This document shows, one piece after another, positions 55,347-64,000 of a stretch of 64,000 nucleotides of DNA. Source of the DNA: Planctomycetota bacterium (GTDB lineage Bacteria; Planctomycetota; Phycisphaerae; FEN-1346); NCBI GenBank assembly GCA_030602705.1, contig JAUVZF010000011.1:1-64000 (forward strand), written 5' to 3'. Below the pieces are notes generated by a model. That model ran no database searches, had not been told where the DNA came from, and saw nothing but the letters and a program-made list of their open reading frames with translations. The stretch's first letter is position 1, and each line of letters begins with the position of its first letter. The position numbers and the translations under genes were made by a program.

Positions 55347-58082
55347 GTGAATGACGAGCGGAAAACCAAGGCCCAACTGGCCGAGGAACTGGCGGACCTC
55401 CGCCTCCAGGTTGCCGACCTGAAACAGCGCGAGGCCCGCGCTGCGGAGGCCGAGGAGGCGCCTCACGAGAGCGGGCGGTTCCTCCAGGCGATCCTCGACG
55501 GCATTGAGGACGGCATCACCGTCCGCGACCGCGACTTCACGATCCTGCAGGTCAACCGCTGGATTGAGCAGATGTTCGCCCACGAGATGCCCCTGGTCGG
55601 CAAGAAATGTTACCGGGCGTTCGAGCAGCGGGAGGAGGCCTGCCCCTGGTGTCCGGCCATCAAGGCGATGGAGACCGGCAACGTCTTCAGCCAGGTCGTG
55701 TCCGTCCCCGTGGCCGGTGGCATGACCCGGTGGTTTGAACTGACGGCCTTCCCCTTCAGGGACGCCCAGGGAGACATCGTCGGCGCCATCGAGCACGTCA
55801 AGGACATCACCGACCGCAGAGCCGCCGAGGAGGCGCTGCGGAAAGCCTCCGAGGAGAAATCCCTTATCCTCAGCAGTGTGTCCGAAGAGGTGGTCTACCA
55901 CGACCGTGACATGGGCATCGTCTGGACCAACCGCGCGGCCGGCGAGTCGTCCGGCCTGACGCCGGAGCAACTCGTCGGCCGCATGTGCTACGAGGTCTGG
56001 CACGGACGCAACCAGGTGTGCGACGGGTGTCCGGTACAAAAGGCGATGGATACCGGCTCGCCCGCAGAAACCGAAACCACCACGCCCGACGGCAGGGTGT
56101 GGCACGTCCACGGGTATCCGGTTTTTGGGGACGGCGGGAAGGTCATCGGCACCGTCGAGGTCGTCCGCGGCATCACCGCACACAAGGCCGCCGAGGAGGC
56201 GCTGCGAAAAGCCGCCGAGGAGAAATCCCTTATCCTCAGCAGTGTGTCCGAACAGGTGATCTATCACGACCGTGACATGGTCATCGTCTGGGCCAACCGC
56301 GCGGCCGGCGAGGCGGCCGGCCTGACGCCGGAGCAACTCGTCGGCCGCATGTGCTACGAGGTCTGGCACGGACGCAACCAGGTGTGCGACGGGTGTCCGG
56401 CACAAAAGGCGATGGATACCGGCGCGCCCGCGGAAACCGAAATCACCACGCCCGACGGCAGGGCGTGGCACGTCCACGGGTATCCGGTTTTTGGGAACGG
56501 CGGGAAGGTCATCGGTGCTGTCGAAGTCGTCCGCGACATCAGCGAACGCAAGGCTGCCGAAGAGGCGCTCCGCCGGTCCGAAGAGGACTACCGCCTCCTG
56601 TTCGAGCAGAGCGTGGACGGCATCGTGGTCGTGGCCGACACCAGGATCGTCCGGGCCAACCAGGCGTGCGCCGACATTCACGGATGGTCCGTCGAGGAAC
56701 TGATCGGGATGACCAGTACCGACCTGCTCCATCCGGACGAACGGGCCGCGGCCGCCGAACGCATCCGCGGAGTCATCGACCGCACGTTGGATCGGTCGAA
56801 CGCCCGACAGTACCACGCGCTTCGGGCCGACGGCTCCATCGCCCTGGTCGAGTACCGGTCCCGCCGCATCCTCTGGAAGGGCCGGCCGGCGGTCCAGGCC
56901 ATCGTCCGCGACATCACCGAGCAAGTCCGCCTGGAGGAGGAACTCCGCCAGGCGCTCAAGATGGAGGCCGTCGGCCAACTGGCGGGCGGCATAGCGCACG
57001 ATTTCAACAACCTGATGACCGGCATCCTCTGTCACGCCAACCTGTTGAAGTCGGAGAGCCCCTCGCCGGAGGACATCCGGGAGGCGGCCGACCTGATCGA
57101 GGGCGCGGCCCGGCGTGCGGCGGAACTGACCAGTCAACTCCTCGGGTTCGCACGCCGCGGCAAACAGCGGGACGTCCCGGTGGACCTGAACGCCACCACC
57201 CGGACGAGCGTGCGGCTGCTCGGCCGGTCCCTGGACCCGCGCATTCGCGTCAGGATGCCGTTCCGTGATGAGCACGCCTTTGTCCGGGGGGACCCGGTTC
57301 AGATGGAACAGGTTGTTCTGAACCTGGCCATGAACGCACGCGACGCCATGCCCGAGGGTGGCGAGATGACCCTCACCATCCACACCCTCGACGTGGGCGC
57401 CGAGGACTGCAAGAGCCGCCCCGGCGCCGAGCCCGGACGCTACGTCGCGCTTAGCGTCGCGGACACCGGCTGCGGCATACCGGAAGCGATGCGCAGCCGC
57501 GTCTTCGAGCCCTTCTTCACCACGAAGCCTCACGGCAAAGGGACGGGCATGGGGCTGGCCATGGTCTATGGCATCGTCAAGGACCACGGCGGCTGGGTTG
57601 AGGTGGACAGCGAGCCGGGGCGTGGTACGACGTTTCGGGTCTTTCTGCCGGCGGCGGAGGCGCCGGCCGACGCCGGGGCGACACCGGCCGACGCCGACCT
57701 GCGTGCCCCGCCCGACGCCGGCCGCATCCTCGTGGTCGATGACGAGGAACTGGTCCGAAACGTCGTGGCCCGTATGTTGTCGGCTCTGGGCTATGAGGTT
57801 GCCACCGCCGCAAACGCCCGCGAGGCCGTCGAGTACTACAAGCGGTTCGGCCGCGACGTGAGCGTGGTCATTATCGATATGGCCATGCCCGAGATGGACG
57901 GCCGCCGGTGTTTCGCGGCCCTCAGAGGGTTGGATCCGGATGTCAAGGCGCTCCTGGCCACCGGCTGTGGAAACGAAGACCGGGTGCAGGATGCGCTGGA
58001 CGAAGGAATGGCCGGCCTCGTCCGGAAGCCTTTCCAGACGAAGCAGTTGGCGAAGGCCGTCAAACAGGCCCTGACGCAGTAG
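55347..58082 (+). CDS. Four-PAS hybrid sensor histidine kinase with receiver
   Basis: 911 aa, GTG start (GGGGAT upstream). N-terminal coiled coil ([19 protein letters not shown]), then PAS1 (~45-160), PAS2 (~165-280), PAS3 (~287-400), PAS4 (~410-530), HisKA with phospho-acceptor in [11 protein letters not shown] (His ~551), HATPase_c ([42 protein letters not shown]) and a C-terminal receiver with [13 protein letters not shown] (Asp ~844). PAS1-3 carry paired cysteines (CPWCP, CDGCP) that could hold a metal or redox switch. PAS2 and PAS3 are a 366-bp tandem copy. No membrane segment, so a cytoplasmic sensor. Confidence 0.87.
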   Translation: MNDERKTKAQLAEELADLRLQVADLKQREARAAEAEEAPHESGRFLQAILDGIEDGITVRDRDFTILQVNRWIEQMFAHEMPLVGKKCYRAFEQREEACPWCPAIKAMETGNVFSQVVSVPVAGGMTRWFELTAFPFRDAQGDIVGAIEHVKDITDRRAAEEALRKASEEKSLILSSVSEEVVYHDRDMGIVWTNRAAGESSGLTPEQLVGRMCYEVWHGRNQVCDGCPVQKAMDTGSPAETETTTPDGRVWHVHGYPVFGDGGKVIGTVEVVRGITAHKAAEEALRKAAEEKSLILSSVSEQVIYHDRDMVIVWANRAAGEAAGLTPEQLVGRMCYEVWHGRNQVCDGCPAQKAMDTGAPAETEITTPDGRAWHVHGYPVFGNGGKVIGAVEVVRDISERKAAEEALRRSEEDYRLLFEQSVDGIVVVADTRIVRANQACADIHGWSVEELIGMTSTDLLHPDERAAAAERIRGVIDRTLDRSNARQYHALRADGSIALVEYRSRRILWKGRPAVQAIVRDITEQVRLEEELRQALKMEAVGQLAGGIAHDFNNLMTGILCHANLLKSESPSPEDIREAADLIEGAARRAAELTSQLLGFARRGKQRDVPVDLNATTRTSVRLLGRSLDPRIRVRMPFRDEHAFVRGDPVQMEQVVLNLAMNARDAMPEGGEMTLTIHTLDVGAEDCKSRPGAEPGRYVALSVADTGCGIPEAMRSRVFEPFFTTKPHGKGTGMGLAMVYGIVKDHGGWVEVDSEPGRGTTFRVFLPAAEAPADAGATPADADLRAPPDAGRILVVDDEELVRNVVARMLSALGYEVATAANAREAVEYYKRFGRDVSVVIIDMAMPEMDGRRCFAALRGLDPDVKALLATGCGNEDRVQDALDEGMAGLVRKPFQTKQLAKAVKQALTQ
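55821..56552 (+). repeat. 366-bp tandem duplication of a PAS module
   Basis: Units 55821-56186 and 56187-56552 (122 codons each) are nearly identical over their length, with few amino-acid differences ([19 protein letters not shown] vs [19 protein letters not shown]). Each starts AAEEALRKA and covers one PAS domain and its linker. Confidence 0.85.
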
Positions 58083-58184
58083 CGCGTCGCGCGGCGACCG
58101 GGATGCCGGTCCCGTGCCGTGACGGTCCCGGTTGCCTGACCGCCCGGCGGTTTCGGCGCGGACGGGAAGCGTCGCGCCAGATGA

Positions 58185-58213
58185 TTGACACGGCCTGGAC
58201 CACCTCCTATATT
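58185..58213 (+). promoter_or_regulatory. Sigma-70 promoter for pckG
   Basis: TTGACA (58185-58190), 17-nt spacer, TATATT (58208-58213); ~115-nt leader to ATG 58338. Confidence 0.65.
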
Positions 58214-58337
58214 CTCTCCGCTCACGCGGCGCCACGCACGTTCGACGCCGGGGCTCCCTTGAGTGATGCGAGGCGCTGTGGGTGCGATTCCGCCGGCGGT
58301 GCCCCGACGGCGTGCAATGGGGAGCAGCAACAGGCCG

Positions 58338-60209
58338 ATGGATGCCAGGTACACCAACGTGCTAAGGGACAAGATGGACGAGGCGAGTTTGGCGTGCCTC
58401 GAGGCCCTCCAGGACGAGCGGGTCCACGCCTTCGTGGCCGATGCGGTCCGCCTGTGCCGGCCAGATTCGGTGAAAGTGTGCTCCGACTCCGCCGAAGACC
58501 GGGCCTATGTCCGCCGCCGGGCCATCGAAACCGGCGAGGAAACGCCCCTGGCCATCGACGGCCACACCGTCCATTTCGACGGGTTCCACGACCAGGCTCG
58601 CGACAAAGCAGCGACGAAGTACCTCCTGCCGGAGGGCGTCGGCCTTGGGGCGGAACTCAACAGCACCGAGCGCGAGGCCGGCCTGAAGGAGGTCCGTTCC
58701 TTTCTCGACGGCGCCATGGACGGCAAGCAGATGTACGTCCGGTTCTTCTGCCTCGGACCGGCCGATTCGCGTTTCAGCATCTCGTGCGTCCAGTGCACCG
58801 ACTCGGCCTACGTCGCCCACAGCGAAGACCTGCTGTACCGTCCGGGGTACGAGCACCTGAAGGGCCTCGGCCCGGACGGGGAGTTTTTCCGCTTTCTCCA
58901 CTCGGCCGGCCGGCTCGACGAGCAGAACACCAGCGCCGACATCGACAAACGCCGCATCTACATCGACATCCTCGAAAACATGGTCTACAGCGTCAACACA
59001 CAGTACGGCGGCAACACGATCGGCCTGAAGAAACTCGCTCTGCGGTTGGCGATCCGAAAGGCCGACCGGGAGGGGTGGCTGGCAGAGCACATGTTCCTGA
59101 TGGGCGTACGCGGACCGGGCAAGCGCATCACGTACTTCACCGGCGCGTTTCCGAGCATGTGCGGCAAGACCTCGACGGCCATGCTGCCGGGCGAACTCAT
59201 CGTCGGCGACGACATCGCATACCTGCGCGCCGTCGATGGTGAGATGCGCGCCGTCAACGTCGAGAGCGGCATCTTCGGAATCATCGAGAACGTCAACGCC
59301 CACGACGATCCCGTCATCCACGATTGCCTGACGCGGCGCGGCGAGATCATCTTCTCGAACATCCTCGTCTCCGGCGACCGCCCGTACTGGCTCGGCATGG
59401 GCGCCAAGATCCCGGGCGCCGGCACCAACTACAGCGGCGAGTGGCACGAGGGGGTGACCGACTCTGGCGGCAACGAGATTACCCCGTCGCACCACAACGC
59501 CCGCTACACGGTCGCCCTTGGGGCGCTCGGGAACTGCGACCCGCGGCTCGACGACCCCGACGGCGTGCCCGTCGCCGGCATCATGTACGGCGGCCGTGAC
59601 TCCGACACCAGCGTGCCCGTCAAGGAGGCGTTCGACTGGGCGCACGGCGTCATCACGATGGGCGCGGCGATCGAGAGCGAGACGACCGCCGCCACCCTCG
59701 GCTCAGCCGGCGAGCGCAAGTTCAACATGATGAGCAACCAGGACTTCCTGGCCATCCCCTTCGGCAAGTACATCCAGAACCACCTCGACTTCGCCGGGAA
59801 GGTCGAGCGGCCGCCGCTCATCTTCGCCACCAACTACTGGCTGAAGGGCGCCGACGGCCAGTGGCTGAACGGCAAACTCGACAAGCATGTCTGGCTCAAG
59901 TGGATGGAGCGGCGCGTGCACGGCCAGACCGATGCCATCGAAGGGCCGACCGGCCTCCTGCCGAAATACGAGGACCTCAAGGCGCTGTTTAGAGAGATCC
60001 TCGGCAAGGATTACTCGCGCCACGACTACCTGGAGCAGTTCTCGATCCGGGTCCGGAAGAACCTCGATAAACTCGACCGTCTCCGGGACCATTTCGGCGC
60101 CATGGCCGACCTGCCGCCGCTCGTCGCCGAAACCCTCGCCGCCCAGCGCCGCCGCCTCGAAGCCCTCCAGGCCGCCAAAGGCGATCTCGTCTCGCCGCTC
60201 GATCTCTAA
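58338..60209 (+). CDS. pckG: GTP-dependent phosphoenolpyruvate carboxykinase
   Basis: 623 aa from ATG 58338 (GGGGAG about 13 nt upstream; the ATG 21 nt earlier is possible). Interconverts oxaloacetate and PEP with GTP/GDP. PEPCK-GTP marks: RPYWLGMGAKIPGAGTNYSGEW, FPSMCGKTSTAMLPGE (kinase-1a loop, with the usual Asn changed to Ser), GGRDSDTSVPVKEAFDWAHGV, SETTAATLGSAGERKFN and FGKYIQNHLDF. Full length, no neighbouring partner gene; together with malate dehydrogenase it supports anaplerosis or fermentation to succinate-type products. Confidence 0.93.
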   Translation: MDARYTNVLRDKMDEASLACLEALQDERVHAFVADAVRLCRPDSVKVCSDSAEDRAYVRRRAIETGEETPLAIDGHTVHFDGFHDQARDKAATKYLLPEGVGLGAELNSTEREAGLKEVRSFLDGAMDGKQMYVRFFCLGPADSRFSISCVQCTDSAYVAHSEDLLYRPGYEHLKGLGPDGEFFRFLHSAGRLDEQNTSADIDKRRIYIDILENMVYSVNTQYGGNTIGLKKLALRLAIRKADREGWLAEHMFLMGVRGPGKRITYFTGAFPSMCGKTSTAMLPGELIVGDDIAYLRAVDGEMRAVNVESGIFGIIENVNAHDDPVIHDCLTRRGEIIFSNILVSGDRPYWLGMGAKIPGAGTNYSGEWHEGVTDSGGNEITPSHHNARYTVALGALGNCDPRLDDPDGVPVAGIMYGGRDSDTSVPVKEAFDWAHGVITMGAAIESETTAATLGSAGERKFNMMSNQDFLAIPFGKYIQNHLDFAGKVERPPLIFATNYWLKGADGQWLNGKLDKHVWLKWMERRVHGQTDAIEGPTGLLPKYEDLKALFREILGKDYSRHDYLEQFSIRVRKNLDKLDRLRDHFGAMADLPPLVAETLAAQRRRLEALQAAKGDLVSPLDL

Positions 60210-60254
60210 GGCGTGGGGCGCATCGCTTTTAACGCAGAGGTCGCAGCCGGCCAC

Positions 60255-60275
60255 GGCACGGGCCGTACCCGTGCC
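60255..60275. repeat. Dispersed palindrome downstream of pckG
   Basis: GGCACGGG-CCGTA-CCCGTGCC, an 8-bp perfect stem; related sequences lie at 32330-32350. No T-run follows, so a repeat rather than a clear terminator. Confidence 0.5.
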
Positions 60276-60430
60276 AGGGAGAGGGCAGAGACCGCAGAGA
60301 ACGGCCAAACAGACAGAGTGACGGAACAGCACGCGCGGCCCGTACGGGCCGTGTTGCTTTGTGGTCCGTGTGACACGGGCCCCCGCGCGCCGGGACCCGG
60401 CCGTGCTCTTCTTCCCTCGCCATGAGCCGC

Positions 60431-60459
60431 TTGACGCGCGAGACGGGCCGGTCTACCAT
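60431..60459 (+). promoter_or_regulatory. Sigma-70-like promoter, very short or absent leader
   Basis: TTGACG (60431-60436), 17-nt spacer, TACCAT (60454-60459). Transcription would begin within a few bases of ATG 60468, so the mRNA may be leaderless. No ribosome site is visible before that ATG. Confidence 0.45.
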
Positions 60460-60467
60460 GACCCGCC

Positions 60468-61436
60468 ATGTCGCGTAAGAGGTCCATCCTGCTTGCGGCG
60501 GTTGTGGCGCTGCTGGCCGTTGCTGTCTTCGTGGTTTGGCGTTACGACCTTCTGTCCAGTTGGGCCGACGAGCCTGCTCCGCTGATCGCCCCGGAACGGG
60601 CACCGCTCGCCGAGGGGCAGATCGACATCCGCGTCATGAGTTTCAACATCCTCGACGCAACCAAGCGCCTGCGCATCACCCGCTGGGACCAGCGCAAGGC
60701 CCTGGCGGTGGAGGTCATCAACGCGTTCGATCCCGACCTCTTGGGCACGCAGGAAGCGCAGCTGTTCCAGGCCGAGTACCTCGACCAGCATCTTCCCGGC
60801 CATCATCTCGTCGGCGTCGGCCGTCGCGACGGCAGAGATGAGGGCCAGTTCGTCGCCATCTTCTTCAAGCGCGACCGCTTCGAGAAACTCGCCGAAGGCC
60901 ACTTCTGGCTGAGCGAGACGCCCGACGTTCCCGGCAGCAAAGACTGGTTGAGCCCCGTGCCGCGCGTCGTCTCGTGGGTCAAACTGCGCTCGCGGTCACG
61001 ACCGGCACCGGCATTCTTCTACTTCAACACGCACGTTGACCCGGTCTCGGTGTGGGCGCGAAACGAATCGGCCGTGCTGTTGCGCAAGCGCGTTGCCGCG
61101 ATCGCCGGCCATGCGCCGGTCGTCGTCACAGGAGATTTCAACTCGAATGAGGGGGCCAAGTGCTACCGGCTGATGCTGGACGATTCAGGCGGCCTCGGCC
61201 TGGGGCTGATCGACAGTTACCGGCGCGTTCATCCGGTGGAGCAGGGCAACGAGGGCACGTGGCACGGTCCGGGCGGCATCCGTCCCGACCGCCGCATCGA
61301 CTGGATCCTGCACACACCGCACTTTACGCCCCTCGCCGCCGGCATCGACCGCACGCAGAAGGACGGCCAATACCCTTCCGACCACTTCCCCGTCACGGCT
61401 GTGTTGCGGCTGAGCGGATCGCCTGAGGATCGCTGA
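60468..61436 (+). CDS. Membrane-anchored endonuclease/exonuclease/phosphatase-family protein
   Basis: 322 aa. N-terminal membrane anchor (SILLAAVVALLAVAVFVVW) and an EEP/exonuclease-III fold: VMSFNILDAT, TQEAQLFQAEYL (catalytic Glu), FFYFNTHVD (metal His/Asp), VVVTGDFNS and YPSDHFPVTAVL. The EEP fold includes sphingomyelinase-like and DNA/RNA phosphodiesterases; the anchored form suggests a periplasmic phosphodiesterase, not DNA repair. Substrate unknown. Confidence 0.78.
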   Translation: MSRKRSILLAAVVALLAVAVFVVWRYDLLSSWADEPAPLIAPERAPLAEGQIDIRVMSFNILDATKRLRITRWDQRKALAVEVINAFDPDLLGTQEAQLFQAEYLDQHLPGHHLVGVGRRDGRDEGQFVAIFFKRDRFEKLAEGHFWLSETPDVPGSKDWLSPVPRVVSWVKLRSRSRPAPAFFYFNTHVDPVSVWARNESAVLLRKRVAAIAGHAPVVVTGDFNSNEGAKCYRLMLDDSGGLGLGLIDSYRRVHPVEQGNEGTWHGPGGIRPDRRIDWILHTPHFTPLAAGIDRTQKDGQYPSDHFPVTAVLRLSGSPEDR

Positions 61437-61480
61437 CTTCTGTGACCGCCAAATCCCGAAGGCTTCGCCACGCGGTGCGC

Positions 61481-61509
61481 TTGACACACACCGACGTCGA
61501 AGGTATAGT
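61481..61509 (+). promoter_or_regulatory. Sigma-70 promoter for the FHA sensor kinase
   Basis: TTGACA (61481-61486), 17-nt spacer, TATAGT (61504-61509), consensus quality. The leader to ATG 61681 is about 165 nt and includes a GGGCGGGGGG segment and a T-run; a regulated leader is possible. Confidence 0.65.
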
Positions 61510-61680
61510 TAGCATAAGACACGTCGTTTGAGGGCAGCCTCCCGGATCGTGCCGGGCGGGGGGACGGTAGAAGTTGGTTTTTTTCGCAAGCCGGACGCCC
61601 GGTCATCCGTATATCTTTGTGAACGACCATTCGCCGACGGGCACGATAAAGCACTTCGCGGTTTCGTTGATGGGAACGAT

Positions 61681-63420
61681 ATGCCCACACTGACGATCAT
61701 CCAGGGCCCCGACCACGGGAAGACGTTCGACGCCGAAGGGCTCTCCTCCACCATCGGGCGCGACCCGACGTGCGACGTCCCGCTCCGCGATCCGGGCGTC
61801 AGCCGGCGCCACGCCCGGTTCGAGTGGCAGGATAACCGGTGCATCCTGAAAGACCTCGGCTCCGCCAACGGCACGTTCGTCAACGGCATCCGGATCAGGG
61901 ACGCCGAGGTCCAGACGGGCGACCAAGTCCGCGTGGGCAACACCATCCTGACGGTGAACCAGCCGCCCGGACCGGGCGCGCTGTTCGATCACCGCGGGCT
62001 GCCCATCCAGGTCGATACGGAAGGCCGTGTCGACAGTTCGATCATCACGACGGCCCGGGCCAGCGGCGAGCCCCACACGGCGTTCGTCGGCGGCGAGGAC
62101 ATGGCCGACATGCGCACCAGCATCGTCGGCCTGCGTGCCCTCTACCACATCGCCGAGATGCTGGCCCAGGACTACGACATCGACCGCCTGCTGTCGGGCA
62201 TCATGGACATGATCTTCGACGTCGTCGATGCCGACCGGGGCTTCATCCTGCTCAAGGAAAAAGGCTCCGGGCCGATGGTCCCCAAAGCGATCCGCTACCG
62301 CGAGGAACTCCTGGAACAGATCCGGCGCGAACAGGCCGGAAGCCAGGAAGTGGCCGCAGACACGCAACTGGGCGAGCCGGCCGATGAGACCGAAGAGAAA
62401 GCCGAGCGGACCGCACCCATCTGCGTCTCAAGGACCATCATCAACTACGTCATGCAGCGCGGCGAGGGCGTCCTGACGACAAACGCCATGCAGGACCAGC
62501 GATTCGAAGAAGGCGAAAGCGTCCAGGACTTCGGCATCCGCAGCGCCATCTGCGTCCCCGTCAAGAGCCGCGACGAGATCCTCGGCATCATCCACGTCGA
62601 TACCCACGTCAGCCAGGGTCAGTTCTCGCCCGAAGACCTGAAGTTGATGACCGCCATCGGATGCCAGACGGCCCTGGCCGTCGAGAACGCTTACCTGATG
62701 GCCGGCCAAGTCCAGCAGGAACGTCTGGCGGCCGTCGGGCAGGCCATCGCCAGCCTCTCGCACTACATCAGGAACATCCTCCAGGGCATCCAGGGCGGGT
62801 CGCACGCCGTTGAGAGCGGCTTGGACCGTGGGGAACTGGAATCGGTCGGCAAAGGCTGGGAGGTCGTCGGCCGCAACCTGCACCGCATCAACGCCCTGGT
62901 GCTCGACATGCTCTCCTACAGCCGCCAGGCCGCGCCGAACCTCCAGCAAATGTCGGTCAACGCGGTCGTCCGCGAAGTGGCCGAACTCGCCCAGACGGCC
63001 GCCAAGGAAAAGGAAATCACACTCACGACGAAACTCGACACCACGCTGCCGGAGATCCCGATCGACCCCGACGGCCTGCACCACGCCTGCCTCAACCTCC
63101 TGTCGAACGCCATCGAGGCCGCGCCGCCCCTGAAGGGCAAAGTCGAAGTGGCGACACGCCTCTCGCCCCACGCCAGCGAGGTCTGGATCACCGTGGCCGA
63201 CAACGGGCCCGGCATCCCCCACGGCGAGCAGCAGCACATCTTCAACGCCTTCTACTCCACCAAGGGCTACAAAGGCACGGGCCTCGGGCTGGCGGCTGCC
63301 CAGCGGATCGTCGAGGACCACGGTGGATTCATCTCGCTGAACTCCGAGCCGGGCGAAGGTTCGGCCTTCGTCATCCATTTGCCCAGAAACTCGACCAACA
63401 GAGCGCCTGAGCCCGATTAG
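61681..63420 (+). CDS. FHA-GAF sensor histidine kinase
   Basis: 579 aa from ATG 61681 (GGGAAC upstream; track TTG start 61528 is in the leader). FHA domain at ~1-95 (IGRDPTCDVPLRDPGVSRRHARF, LGSANGTFVNGIRI), which binds phosphothreonine; GAF at ~140-380 (SAICVPVKSRDEILGIIHVD); then a HisKA-like histidine in SLSHYIRNILQG and ATPase blocks LNLLSNAIEAAPPLKG, DNGPGIPHGEQ and GTGLGLAAAQRIVEDHGG. The FHA links Ser/Thr phosphorylation to two-component signalling, as seen in planctomycetes. No cognate receiver gene next to it. Confidence 0.87.
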   Translation: MPTLTIIQGPDHGKTFDAEGLSSTIGRDPTCDVPLRDPGVSRRHARFEWQDNRCILKDLGSANGTFVNGIRIRDAEVQTGDQVRVGNTILTVNQPPGPGALFDHRGLPIQVDTEGRVDSSIITTARASGEPHTAFVGGEDMADMRTSIVGLRALYHIAEMLAQDYDIDRLLSGIMDMIFDVVDADRGFILLKEKGSGPMVPKAIRYREELLEQIRREQAGSQEVAADTQLGEPADETEEKAERTAPICVSRTIINYVMQRGEGVLTTNAMQDQRFEEGESVQDFGIRSAICVPVKSRDEILGIIHVDTHVSQGQFSPEDLKLMTAIGCQTALAVENAYLMAGQVQQERLAAVGQAIASLSHYIRNILQGIQGGSHAVESGLDRGELESVGKGWEVVGRNLHRINALVLDMLSYSRQAAPNLQQMSVNAVVREVAELAQTAAKEKEITLTTKLDTTLPEIPIDPDGLHHACLNLLSNAIEAAPPLKGKVEVATRLSPHASEVWITVADNGPGIPHGEQQHIFNAFYSTKGYKGTGLGLAAAQRIVEDHGGFISLNSEPGEGSAFVIHLPRNSTNRAPEPD

Positions 63421-63857
63421 TGCGGCCGGCCGTCGGTCACACTGATCGCAGCCGAGATTCCGCCCTGAGCGCAGCCGAACGGGTCTCGCCGCTGCCGGGA
63501 TATGCCGCCTGCTCTATAACACTTACGTCAATTTTCACCTTGCCGAAACGGGCAAATGCGCGCTTTTTTTGCCTCGGAGCCCCGTTTCTAGGCCGTGAGG
63601 GGCGATTTGGGCCAAAATGTTAAGATAGGTAAGGCAAAACGCGCTGGTTTTTGTTCCGTTTTTGCGATTTTTGTGTCCGTTTTTGTCCGTTTTTGTTCCG
63701 TTTTGTTCCGTTTTTGAGGGGTTTTTGAGGGGGCAAAATTGATGTAAGTCACCTATGCCAAAATGGCAGGCCGGACGGGAGGGCCGCAGGGACCGAAAAG
63801 TTGTTAGAGTTCTAACAAAACTGAGGGAGGGCGAGGATTTTGTTAGAGTTCTAACAA
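63421..63857. repeat. ~420-bp repeat, copy B (inverted relative to copy A)
   Basis: Reverse complement closely matches 51526-51943. It begins directly after the kinase stop codon, includes a longer run of AAAAACGGAC-type units than copy A, and ends with the paired palindromes at 63801-63818 and 63840-63857. The rest of the window (63858-64000) has short tandem runs (GGGAATGG-type, GGATTGC-type) and a dispersed GCCTGTCCGGCGTAGCC at the edge; no gene. Confidence 0.8.
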
Positions 63858-64000
63858 AAAGGCAGGGAATGGGGAATGGGGCATGGGGAATAGGCAATTG
63901 CGGATTTCGGATTGCGGATTGCGGATTGAAAAGCAACGAATAACAAGCCGGCGTGCTACAGCCCTTTTAGCCGCGACCCGGCCTGTCCGGCGTAGCCTTG

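Noticed and set aside
53685-58235. 1516-codon minus-strand ORF, the longest in the track
   Set aside because: Antisense to xylA and the PAS kinase, with repeats that mirror the PAS duplication; both plus-strand genes have clear domains.

Overview
The window is high-GC DNA that I assign by inference to a Planctomycetota bacterium, probably a Phycisphaerae-like, fermentative polysaccharide degrader. The basis is gene content: two large secreted beta-propeller/c-type haem proteins related to the hydrazine synthase alpha-subunit (HzsA) fold that is common in planctomycetes, many lipoproteins and signal-peptide hydrolases, an SHD1-like module, a HEAT protein, a Rnf complex, a GTP-dependent PEP carboxykinase, and many dispersed hairpin repeats. 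No rRNA, tRNA or CRISPR array was found.

Layout. 0-5.1 kb: N-terminal part of a secreted Ala/Pro-rich protein, a small membrane ORF broken by an in-frame TAG, a nucleotide-sugar dehydrogenase and the first HzsA-like haem protein. 5.4-9.5 kb: AT-richer block of secreted carbohydrate-active proteins on the minus strand, next to an integrase remnant. 10-24.3 kb: chromosomal genes (GH42-like glycosidase, methyltransferase, CE7-like esterase, DUF2007-like pair, lipoproteins, malate dehydrogenase, anchored HDAC-like hydrolase, zinc-ribbon rhomboid protease, bL31 with a very long disordered tail, NYN-LOTUS protein). 24.5-27.2 kb: rnfE-rnfA-rnfB without rnfC/D/G. 28-38.7 kb: S24/XRE repressor with divergent promoters, DinG helicase, Crp/Fnr regulator, XerC/D recombinase, galK, trpD. 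38.7-46.1 kb: an inserted-looking island (second HzsA-like protein, esterase, GH32, a small TIR element), bounded by trpD and a second copy of the trpD 3' end. 46.2-51.4 kb: a two-gene module of a DNA methylase fusion and an AAA+ ATPase with a HEPN-like C-terminus, the best candidate for a poorly described defence system. 51.5-63.9 kb: glnS, xylA, two sensor kinases, pckG and an EEP-family protein, bracketed by two inverted copies of a ~420-bp repeat with paired palindromes.

How it fits together. Secreted GH32, GH42-like, CE7-like and other esterase proteins would release sugars; GalK and XylA route galactose and xylose inward; malate dehydrogenase, PEPCK and Rnf fit fermentative carbon and energy metabolism. 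Much of the intergenic DNA is repeat-derived: two short TIR elements with apparent 7-bp target duplications, duplicated 3' gene ends, tandem duplications and paired palindromes all point to a plastic accessory genome. All functional calls are by recognition of motifs and family resemblance; no search was run.
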